A stretch of DNA of 7,905 bases, from contig CALQJP020000097.1 of assembly GCA_943330925.2 (NCBI GenBank), positions 1 to 7,905 on the forward strand, read 5' to 3'. The notes under the pieces are model-generated. The model saw only the letters and a program-made list of their open reading frames with translations, had not been told where the DNA came from and did no database searches. Source of the stretch: Chryseobacterium gleum (GTDB lineage Bacteria; Bacteroidota; Bacteroidia; Flavobacteriales_D; Sanyastnellaceae). Position numbers and translations under genes: made by a program. Of this stretch, positions 1 through 5,996 are shown in pieces. Every line of letters begins with the position of its first letter. Within the stretch, counting starts at the first letter, position 1.

Positions 1-1
1 G

Positions 2-244
2 CACGAAGAAAATTGGGGCTTGAGAAAGTTGGCTTACCCTATCCAGAAGAAAACGACTGGCTTCTACTATTTGATGGAGTTCGAAGCACCCGGTGAGGCT
101 ATCACCCCATTCGAAACCGAATTCCGCCGCGATGAGCGCGTATTGCGCTTCCTCACGACTGCAATGGACAAGTTCCACTTGTTGTATGCAGAGAGCCGTC
201 GCAACAAGGCTAAGGAAAAGAAAGAAACCAAAGCCGAAGCTTAA
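2..244 (+). CDS. rpsF: 30S ribosomal protein bS6, 5'-truncated by window edge
   Basis: Small-subunit ribosomal protein bS6, which binds 16S rRNA as a heterodimer with bS18 on the platform of the 30S subunit. The reading frame is open from the first bases, so the gene starts outside the window. Eighty residues remain, beginning HEENWGLRKLAYPI, the family's conserved core segment (WG-x-RKLAYPI). This is followed by the TGFYYLMEF beta strand and a charged tail rich in Lys, Glu and Arg. I infer that roughly the first 35 residues are missing, judging from the usual family length. The TTG at position 20 is an internal Leu codon and not a start. It is the first visible gene of an rpsF-rpsR-rplI operon, with rpsR 29 nt downstream. 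Any S6:S18-binding leader RNA would lie upstream of the window. Confidence 0.96.
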   Translation, partial: HEENWGLRKLAYPIQKKTTGFYYLMEFEAPGEAITPFETEFRRDERVLRFLTTAMDKFHLLYAESRRNKAKEKKETKAEA

Positions 245-273
245 TCTTCATTAACCCGCAAAAACAGAAAAAA

Positions 274-534
274 ATGGCTGACGAAATTCGTTATCTGAAT
301 CCGATCGATATCGAGACCAAACAGGAAAAATACTGCCGCTTCAAGAAGCACGGTATTAAGTATATCGATTACAAAGACGCAGACTTCTTGTTGAAGCTGT
401 GCAATGAACAAGGTAAGCTTCTGCCACGCCGCCTTACAGGTACTTCTTTGAAGTATCAGCGTAAAGTAGCACAGGCAGTTAAAAAGGCCCGTCACCTGGC
501 CCTTATGCCTTACGTAGCAGACATGTTGAAATAA
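274..534 (+). CDS. rpsR: 30S ribosomal protein bS18
   Basis: Small-subunit ribosomal protein bS18, the partner of bS6 on the 30S platform. It is full length at 86 residues. The core has YIDYKDADFL (residues 30-39) and the S18 signature around GKLLPRRLTGTSLKYQRKV (47-65), followed by the basic helix KKARHLALMPY (70-80). The ATG is preceded by an A-rich leader (CAAAAACAGAAAAAA) with no GGAGG, typical of Bacteroidota initiation regions. The gene lies 29 nt after rpsF and 19 nt before rplI and is clearly co-transcribed with both. In the published Flavobacterium johnsoniae ribosome, bS18 together with bS6 and bS21 holds the 3' tail of 16S rRNA and blocks SD pairing. Strong SDs are reported before bS18 or bS21 genes in some Bacteroidota, but none is seen before this rpsR. 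Confidence 0.97.
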   Translation: MADEIRYLNPIDIETKQEKYCRFKKHGIKYIDYKDADFLLKLCNEQGKLLPRRLTGTSLKYQRKVAQAVKKARHLALMPYVADMLK

Positions 535-540
535 TCACAC

Positions 541-546
541 GGAGGG
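541..546 (+). promoter_or_regulatory. Strong Shine-Dalgarno sequence of rplI
   Basis: GGAGGG lies between the rpsR stop and the rplI ATG. Its GGAGG core (541-545) is fully complementary to the canonical anti-SD CCUCC and is followed by 8 nt before the ATG at 554, an optimal spacing. None of the other visible starts in the window (rpsR, comEC, the glycosyltransferase, the GWxTD gene, acs) has an equivalent; the glycosyltransferase has only a short GGA close to its ATG. The match and spacing are read directly from sequence. Its use on a Bacteroidota ribosome is inference. Confidence 0.8.
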
Positions 547-553
547 AATAATC

Positions 554-1000
554 ATGGAAGTAATTCTGAAATCAAACATCGAAAAACTAGGCGCCAAAGA
601 CGAAGTAGTCGTTGTGAAGCCCGGTTATGCTCGCAATTACCTCATCCCACGTGGATACGCCATTGCAGCTACAGACAGCGCCAAAAAGATGCTGGCTGAA
701 AACTTAAAGCAACGTGCACACAAAGAGACCAAGATTTTGGCTGAAGCGCAAGCTACTGCTGATAAACTCGGCGCTCTCGAAGTGAAAATCGGCACCAAGG
801 CTTCTGAAACCGGAAAAATCTTCGGTTCAGTAAACACCATCCAATTGTCGGAAGCCCTCGCGAAAGCAGGCTTCAACATCGACCGCAAGAGCATCAGCTT
901 GTCTGACGACAACATCAAGATGCTCGGCGCTTACGAAGCCAAAGTGAAACTTCACAAAGAAGTTTCTGCTGTGGTGAAGTTTGAAGTGGTTGCCGAATAA
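554..1000 (+). CDS. rplI: 50S ribosomal protein bL9
   Basis: Large-subunit ribosomal protein bL9, an elongated protein anchored near the base of the L1 stalk that helps keep reading frame and limit ribosome slippage. It has 148 residues, the usual family length. The N-terminal rRNA-binding domain (about 1-40) carries VKPGYARNYLIPRGYAIAAT (21-40), containing the L9 signature GYARNYLIP. A long Lys/Ala/Glu-rich connecting helix (about 41-75) leads to the C-terminal domain (about 80-148) with the conserved GKIFGSV (87-93). The start at 554 is fixed by the N-terminus MEVILKSNIEKLG, which begins exactly where the family begins, and by the strong SD 8 nt upstream. It is the last gene of the operon, with an intrinsic terminator 28 nt after the stop. 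Confidence 0.97.
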   Translation: MEVILKSNIEKLGAKDEVVVVKPGYARNYLIPRGYAIAATDSAKKMLAENLKQRAHKETKILAEAQATADKLGALEVKIGTKASETGKIFGSVNTIQLSEALAKAGFNIDRKSISLSDDNIKMLGAYEAKVKLHKEVSAVVKFEVVAE

Positions 1001-1024
1001 GAAACGACATCATCACGATCTATG

Positions 1025-1058
1025 AAAAGGCCGGCTTTTGAAGCCGGTCTTTTTTTTT
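1025..1058 (+). terminator. Rho-independent terminator of rpsF-rpsR-rplI, possibly bidirectional
   Basis: A 9-bp GC-rich stem (GGCCGGCTT at 1029-1037, AAGCCGGTC at 1041-1049, one G-U pair) with a TTG loop is followed by nine T residues (1050-1058). Four A residues (1025-1028) before the stem can pair with the first Ts. On the minus strand the same hairpin is followed by only TTTT, so it may act weakly on transcripts arriving from comEC. Confidence 0.92.
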
Positions 1059-1088
1059 GGGTACTCGACGCGTTATCACCCTTTCATT

Positions 1089-1140
1089 CCCACGATTAAA
1101 ATCGTGGGCTCCGATTAAACCCTGGGCTCCGATTAACCCG
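1089..1140. repeat. REP-like palindrome plus two 18-bp-period direct repeats
   Basis: A perfect inverted repeat at 1089-1108 (CCCACGATT, AA, AATCGTGGG) abuts two copies of TGGGCTCCGATTAA at 1105-1118 and 1123-1136, with an 18-bp period. The copies share the GATTAA core of the palindrome, suggesting one unit that duplicated and decayed. It sits between convergent genes, the usual location of REP elements. There is no T-tract after the hairpin on either strand, so it does not look like an ordinary intrinsic terminator. No transposase is visible. Calling it a REP element is inference from structure and position; copy number in the genome cannot be seen here. Confidence 0.6.
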
Positions 1141-1166
1141 AGGATGAGTTTAGAATCGCAGGCTGT

Positions 1167-3281
1167 TCATTCCTCCCGAAAACTCTTCCAGCGTCCCTCG
1201 CGAAGCATCACAGCTCCATCACTTAAATCGAACAGTCGACACGAGTCGCGCAGTTGTGCCTTGAGCCATGTCCGACGCTTGCGCGAAAGGTTGTTGCCCA
1301 GTATCACGGTGTGGCCATGCACCTTGCTAAGTTCTTCCTGTTTCCAGAAATGCGGTTTGCCTTTGTCGGTGAAAAACACCACAACGGAGCTGTCGAGCGT
1401 TGAACAATACCGAAGCGAACTATCAGCAATCAGCAACAAACAATCGTTGACCTGCATCCATGGACTATAGGAAATGAGATCAGGAGTTTCTGAGCAACTG
1501 CCCCACCCTATGGTATCACATGCGCTTGACTCCAGGCTCAAACGGTAATTCAGCAGGCGGTTGTCCTTCATGGGATCTGTGCTAATTATGCTTAGATCAC
1601 CTTGATTGTACGCCGTGATACTTTCACCGGAAAACGAACTGTGTATGCAAACCTCCACGTGTTGTTGTTTTCGAATCAACTGAATGGTATTACCGGCAAT
1701 CCAAATTGAAATCAATCCCAGGCTCCAAAGCCCTGCACGCCTGTTTCGATCCAACAACGTAATGCACAACGTCGCGATGAGCGTTGCACACACGAGCGCC
1801 TCCCACGGCTCCCAATAAATCTGATCAATAAGCGCACAAGGCCAACTTGCCGCCCAGTGCATGAGGTCGTTCATGATGCGTGTGAGCAGACCAAGCAAAC
1901 CACCTACAAAAGAAGCAAGCGGCGCATAGGCAAGTGCCGCAAAAAAGAACAACGCCAGGTAAAGTATGATCGTCGACAGGGGAATTACCAATGCATTGGT
2001 AAGCACAAACCAGGTTGGAAATTGGTGAAACAGGTAAAGCGTAAGCGGCATCGTAGCAACCTGCGCAGAAATAGAAACACTCGAGAGTTCCCACAACCAC
2101 TTGCCAACACGCGATTGGAAATAGCACATTCGATGCAAAGCCGGATGTATGGATGCTATGCCAATAACAGCGAGGTAAGAAAGTATGAACCCCATGCTGA
2201 AAGCCACCTGCGGGTCGAAACACAAGAGCAACAGCGCAGAAGCAGCCATCGTGTTGTAGTTGGTATTGCGCATTCCGTAATTGTCGGCCACGATCACAAA
2301 TGAAAACATCCAGGCAGCGCGCAACACAGAAGGGGAAAAGCCAGTCATTGCTGCATAAAACCACAACAACACGGTGGGCACAAATGTCTTCAGCCTGCGT
2401 GCTTTACCCTTACCCCACAAGCGTTCGAACAAGGGCTTCAGCAACATGTAAATGAGCGCCACGTGCAAGCCCGAAACAGCCAGCACATGCACCACTCCGG
2501 CACTTGCATAGGTTTGCATAACCTCTCTATCAATAGCAGACGACTTTCCCAACACAAGAGCCGACAGCACGCCAACTTCGCGCGGCTCAATAGCAGCGCA
2601 CGACAATTGGTGAAGCATCTGCTCTCGCCAACGAATGAATGTCCCACGAATGGTCGACTTGTACAATGAAGAGTCTAAACACCACTTATCGGAAGACACA
2701 TAGCCCTGCAGCCAAACATCTTGTCTGCGCATGTAAGTCGCATAATCAAACTCCAATGGATTGCGCGGGTCATCGAGCAGCTGCGGAGTAAACGCCGCCA
2801 CAATCACATCATCGACATGCAGTGAATGCTGATGCGAACTATCGCGTTCAATGGTTAGTGAAATCAATCCTCTGCAGCCCATCTTCATTCCTACTGAATC
2901 GACGCCGAGCACTTCACCCTGAACCTTGAATCGCCCATTGCTTTCAATAGGCTCATCGGCAAGTCGAATCGCCATTGCACTGCGTTTACCGGCATGCTGC
3001 AGCACATGCCATGAGTCTGTCTGCCGATCGGTTATTCGCTGCATGCCCACGCCTATTGCAATCCACATGCACGAATAAAATATGCCGATGTGAAATGAAG
3101 TATGGACCGTATTCCAATGCCGGTTAATGCCCCAACGCATGAAAAAATAGGCAGTATAACCAACCAGCACACACGCACAAAACGTGTCTAACCCGCACAG
3201 ATCACAACCGTAAATACCCGCCAACAGGGGCAATACAATGCGCAACAGAGGCGAGCGCAACCAAATCTCAAAGATTGACAT
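1167..3281 (-). CDS. comEC: ComEC/Rec2-family DNA-uptake channel protein
   Basis: Inner-membrane channel that in naturally transformable bacteria moves single-stranded DNA into the cytoplasm. It has 704 residues. The N-terminus has hydrophobic segments (about 10-50 and 65-82), then a soluble OB-fold-like region (DUF4131 type) ending in PRNPLEFDYATYM (172-184). The Competence domain follows (about 230-510), with the hallmark HVLAVSGLHV (265-274), GFSPSVLRAAWM (314-325) and many membrane helices. The C-terminal region (about 540-704) occupies the place of the metallo-beta-lactamase-like domain but has no HxHxDH motif, so nuclease activity is doubtful; Bacteroidota homologues are often like this. 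No SD is seen. The ATG lies 80 nt from the glycosyltransferase stop, so it may be read with that operon. Whether the cell is competent cannot be told from this gene alone. Confidence 0.93.
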   Translation of the reverse strand: MSIFEIWLRSPLLRIVLPLLAGIYGCDLCGLDTFCACVLVGYTAYFFMRWGINRHWNTVHTSFHIGIFYSCMWIAIGVGMQRITDRQTDSWHVLQHAGKRSAMAIRLADEPIESNGRFKVQGEVLGVDSVGMKMGCRGLISLTIERDSSHQHSLHVDDVIVAAFTPQLLDDPRNPLEFDYATYMRRQDVWLQGYVSSDKWCLDSSLYKSTIRGTFIRWREQMLHQLSCAAIEPREVGVLSALVLGKSSAIDREVMQTYASAGVVHVLAVSGLHVALIYMLLKPLFERLWGKGKARRLKTFVPTVLLWFYAAMTGFSPSVLRAAWMFSFVIVADNYGMRNTNYNTMAASALLLLCFDPQVAFSMGFILSYLAVIGIASIHPALHRMCYFQSRVGKWLWELSSVSISAQVATMPLTLYLFHQFPTWFVLTNALVIPLSTIILYLALFFFAALAYAPLASFVGGLLGLLTRIMNDLMHWAASWPCALIDQIYWEPWEALVCATLIATLCITLLDRNRRAGLWSLGLISIWIAGNTIQLIRKQQHVEVCIHSSFSGESITAYNQGDLSIISTDPMKDNRLLNYRLSLESSACDTIGWGSCSETPDLISYSPWMQVNDCLLLIADSSLRYCSTLDSSVVVFFTDKGKPHFWKQEELSKVHGHTVILGNNLSRKRRTWLKAQLRDSCRLFDLSDGAVMLREGRWKSFREE

Positions 3282-3361
3282 GCAGCAACTATTTGAAGCT
3301 TCAAGTTCAATTAGCTTTCTGCGAAAAGCAACACGTTGTTATGCCATACCGACGGGAATAA

Positions 3362-4396
3362 TCAGCGATTAAAATCGGACGGGTTCAAATCGGTAAACCG
3401 ACGCTTTTTAAACAAGAAGAAATGCTTCAGAATGCTTTTGTTGTAGACTCCCGTTAGATTGGGTTCTACAATAGACAACTCCTCCTTGCGACGTTTGCGT
3501 TGCAAGACACGCATGTTTTTATAGAAACTAAAATGGGCTTTCAATACAGCCGAAAAATGACTCCACTTACCTTCCGTGATGAATCGAAATCCTGCCACAC
3601 CGTCGAGCAGCATGCGCCGCACAAGTTTCAACCGCAGGTTACTGGTGTGGTAGTTTTTCACCAGCATATACAGGTTATTCCGAAAGTTGAGGTAGGTCTT
3701 GAACGGGCTCTGCCTGTCGAGCGTGCCGCCACCGTAATGATACACCTTCGATTCGCGGCAAGCTCCCACTTTATATCCGCGGTTTTTCAATCGCCAGCAC
3801 AAGTCGATTTCTTCCATGTGCGCAAAAAAGTCTTCATCGAGCCCACCTACTTCTATCCACGCATCGCGGCGAATGAACATGGCTGCACCTGAAGCCCAGA
3901 AGACTTCTTCATTGCTACTGTACTGCCCAAGATCTTTCTCGAATTCAAAGAACACGCGTCCAGCACAAAATGCATAAGCATCTTTATCGATGTAACCACC
4001 GGCAGCACCGGCGTACTCAAACCACTCTTTGCGATGAAAATCCAAAATTTTCGGTTGGCACGCCACCATGCGCGGAGTTGTGTCCATGTAACGAAGCACA
4101 GGAGCAATCCAATCGGGTGTTACTTCCACATCCGAATTCAACAGCACGTAAAATTCATTGTGCACCTTTCGCAAGCCATGATTGTAACCTCCGGCAAAAC
4201 CATAGTTCTTATCCAATTCAACGATTGACACAGAAGGGAATTCGTTGCGAAGAATGCTCAGAGAATTATCGGACGATGCATTATCGATAACCACTACATC
4301 GGCCAATAACTCGCTATGCTGCACCACACCGGGCAAGAACTGACGAAGGAATTTTTCCCCGTTCCAATTCAATATGACCACTGCGACGCGCTTCAT
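3362..4396 (-). CDS. Family 2 glycosyltransferase (rhamnosyltransferase-like)
   Basis: Predicted GT-A fold, inverting family 2 glycosyltransferase that moves a sugar from a nucleotide donor to a growing surface glycan; donor and acceptor are unknown. It has 344 residues. The N-terminal nucleotide-binding part shows VVILNWNG (6-13) and VVIDNASSDNS (35-45). The DxD-like metal-binding motif is NSDVEV (87-92). SGAAMFIRRDAW (169-180) and DEDFFAHMEEIDLCWR (187-202) supply the probable acceptor site and catalytic base region, followed by YHYGGGT (219-225). The arrangement resembles WbbL-type rhamnosyltransferases. The basic C-terminal tail (about 255-344) has no clear membrane helix, so it probably acts at the cytoplasmic face of the inner membrane. 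Its ATG is 10 nt after the GWxTD gene stop, so the two are almost certainly co-transcribed. No other glycan-synthesis genes are in the window. Confidence 0.93.
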   Translation of the reverse strand: MKRVAVVILNWNGEKFLRQFLPGVVQHSELLADVVVIDNASSDNSLSILRNEFPSVSIVELDKNYGFAGGYNHGLRKVHNEFYVLLNSDVEVTPDWIAPVLRYMDTTPRMVACQPKILDFHRKEWFEYAGAAGGYIDKDAYAFCAGRVFFEFEKDLGQYSSNEEVFWASGAAMFIRRDAWIEVGGLDEDFFAHMEEIDLCWRLKNRGYKVGACRESKVYHYGGGTLDRQSPFKTYLNFRNNLYMLVKNYHTSNLRLKLVRRMLLDGVAGFRFITEGKWSHFSAVLKAHFSFYKNMRVLQRKRRKEELSIVEPNLTGVYNKSILKHFFLFKKRRFTDLNPSDFNR

Positions 4397-4406
4397 TTCC
4401 TTTCAA

Positions 4407-5888
4407 TCAATGAGGACTGTACCACAGATTTTCGATTTCGTCGCGGCTGTTGGTATCGGTTCTGTTGCCTGCGTTGAGTCTGGAAGAATCGCCCATGTTG
4501 AGCGCTGTTGGCCGCGATCGGACCATTTCTTTCCAATTAAAATTCTTCGTCTCCTCGGGCACATCGCTGTGCAACAATTCCATATCGCCCATCAACGTGG
4601 TATCGTAAAACAAGAAGCGTCGGTTGTGCAAATTGTTGTCGGTTGAGTAGTAGTGCCAAATTTCAAATGGCCAGTAATCGACTTCGTGGTTACGCACAAT
4701 GCGTGTATTCGGTGCGCCGTATTGCAAGTAAACACGTCCACGGTCGGTTTGCCATCCTTTCTTGATGCGTGTTTCAAAATTGTCTTTTACGATCTCAATC
4801 TTCGCGGCGTACTCCAACCAAGCAGCTTCCGGATTTTCAGGATTGCGCTTCCACCAGAACGAATACAAGAAACTTTGCATCGTATTCAAATCGGCCTTCG
4901 GAATTTGACGATCTATCGCATCGCGATCGATGTCCTTGGCAATCGGAATATGGTAGTAAAGTATTTGACGCAGTGAATCAGGATTAGTGAAGCGTGAGGC
5001 AAACGAAAACGCAACTTGTGCCGAAGTAACCGAAGCTGTTTCAGCAAGATCACTGCTTGGCAACGCCGCTATTTTATTGCGCGAGAATTCGCGTTCGCGA
5101 AGAGCCACCAAATTGTTTTCTCGATCGCGCACTTCAATGCGAAGTTTGTACTGCCCTGCAGGCACATCCGAAATGTCGAGCGTCTGCAACATGGGCACTA
5201 CTGCAGCGGCCTTTTCCTTCTTAACGCGTTTGCAAAACTCCACCGAATTGTCTTTCATATTGACAATGCAAATAGTTGTTACGAAAGGACTTCCGGCGCC
5301 CCACACACTATCGGTTCGGTAGATTTCCGCGTAATAGATGATACTATTGAGAGAGGTACCAAAATAACTGCTCACAAACGGAATCATATCGTATCCCGAC
5401 TTGCTGAAAGCGTTCACCTCGGCCGACTGTCGATAGGCACTCACCCATTCAATATCGGAAATGAAAACACCCTTTGCAGGAACCACCACTTCAATTTTCT
5501 GTAGGAGCGATTCCGGAGTCTTTTGTGCGGCGTTTACATCGCGCACCTCAATTTCCAGATCGTAATTGCCTGCGGGAACTGCAAAACGCTCAATGGAAAG
5601 GAAGTCGGACCTTTCGCTTCCCAACACCACCGGCCCGTCGACCATCACCTTGCGGGCATCCACTATGGAACCAGCACGCATAAGCACCAGCGTAAGCTCG
5701 GCATGAGCCTGCACATAGCCCGAGTCGAGCGACTGATGCTCGAAGGTAGAGGCATCGAACGAGGTGACGAACTCTGCATAGGGACCAACGCCTGGCGCGA
5801 AGAACACTCTGTAGTCGAACGTAACACGCACAGCCAATAGCTGCGCACTCGCAGCCAGCAGACAAAGAAGCAAGGTCAATTTTCGCAT
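4407..5888 (-). CDS. Secreted GWxTD-domain protein, function unknown
   Basis: Member of the GWxTD family, known from Bacteroidota and some other phyla, with no established function. From the ATG at 5888 it has 493 residues and starts MRKLTLLLCLLAASAQLLA, a clear signal peptide with cleavage probably after Ala15 or Ala19; it is thus likely periplasmic or outer-membrane associated. ATGs at 5900 and 5957 are in frame, but they place extra residues before the signal peptide, so I prefer 5888. The middle is beta-rich, with a repeated motif VPAG-x-Y-x-L-x-IEVRD at residues 104-117 and 242-255, suggesting two similar sandwich domains. The C-terminal domain has the signature GWQTDRGRVYLQYGAP (378-393), then YWPFEIWHYY (405-414), and ends NLWYSPH. 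It is first in a unit with the glycosyltransferase, 10 nt downstream, and is divergent from acs. Confidence 0.9.
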   Translation of the reverse strand: MRKLTLLLCLLAASAQLLAVRVTFDYRVFFAPGVGPYAEFVTSFDASTFEHQSLDSGYVQAHAELTLVLMRAGSIVDARKVMVDGPVVLGSERSDFLSIERFAVPAGNYDLEIEVRDVNAAQKTPESLLQKIEVVVPAKGVFISDIEWVSAYRQSAEVNAFSKSGYDMIPFVSSYFGTSLNSIIYYAEIYRTDSVWGAGSPFVTTICIVNMKDNSVEFCKRVKKEKAAAVVPMLQTLDISDVPAGQYKLRIEVRDRENNLVALREREFSRNKIAALPSSDLAETASVTSAQVAFSFASRFTNPDSLRQILYYHIPIAKDIDRDAIDRQIPKADLNTMQSFLYSFWWKRNPENPEAAWLEYAAKIEIVKDNFETRIKKGWQTDRGRVYLQYGAPNTRIVRNHEVDYWPFEIWHYYSTDNNLHNRRFLFYDTTLMGDMELLHSDVPEETKNFNWKEMVRSRPTALNMGDSSRLNAGNRTDTNSRDEIENLWYSPH

Positions 5889-5904
5889 GAAAAGCAACAT
5901 GTGG

Positions 5905-5934
5905 TAAAGGTAATTCGCAAATGCCTTTGGCAAA
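5905..5934 (-). promoter_or_regulatory. Candidate Bacteroidota-type promoter for the GWxTD gene
   Basis: Read on the minus strand, TTTG (5934-5931) is followed by 18 nt and TACCTTTA (5912-5905), which matches the Bacteroidota -7 element TAnnTTTG at five of six fixed positions. Transcription would begin near 5899, just upstream of the preferred ATG at 5888. The match is imperfect and the spacing slightly short, so this is a weak call made from sequence alone. Confidence 0.25.
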
Positions 5935-5951
5935 TGATAAAGTGCCAAATG
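5918..5951. repeat. Three CAAATG repeats in the divergent acs/GWxTD promoter region
   Basis: CAAATG occurs at 5918-5923, 5931-5936 and 5946-5951, each preceded by G or GC, with spacings of 13 and 15 bp. They lie in the 108-bp gap between the divergent GWxTD and acs starts. They could be regulator-binding half sites, or partly reflect overlapping minus-strand TTTG promoter elements. No operator family is recognised. Confidence 0.3.
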
Positions 5952-5996
5952 AAGCAAAAGACGCGTTGCTTACTTTCGTGGCATACCGAATTGACC

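Noticed and set aside
1057..1470. Plus-strand 137-codon open frame after the rplI terminator
   Set aside because: It begins inside the T-tract and spacer and runs antisense through the comEC 3' end. Its composition resembles no protein family, while the minus strand encodes a clear ComEC.
3293..3304. 12-bp palindrome TTGAAGCTTCAA upstream of comEC
   Set aside because: It is a perfect but short dyad with no second copy and no clear promoter elements at the right spacing. It could be an operator, but chance is as likely.
5862..5888. Lipoprotein signal in the GWxTD protein (Cys at residue 9)
   Set aside because: The Cys lies too early in the hydrophobic core and lacks a proper lipobox. A standard signal peptide cleaved after Ala15 or Ala19 fits better.
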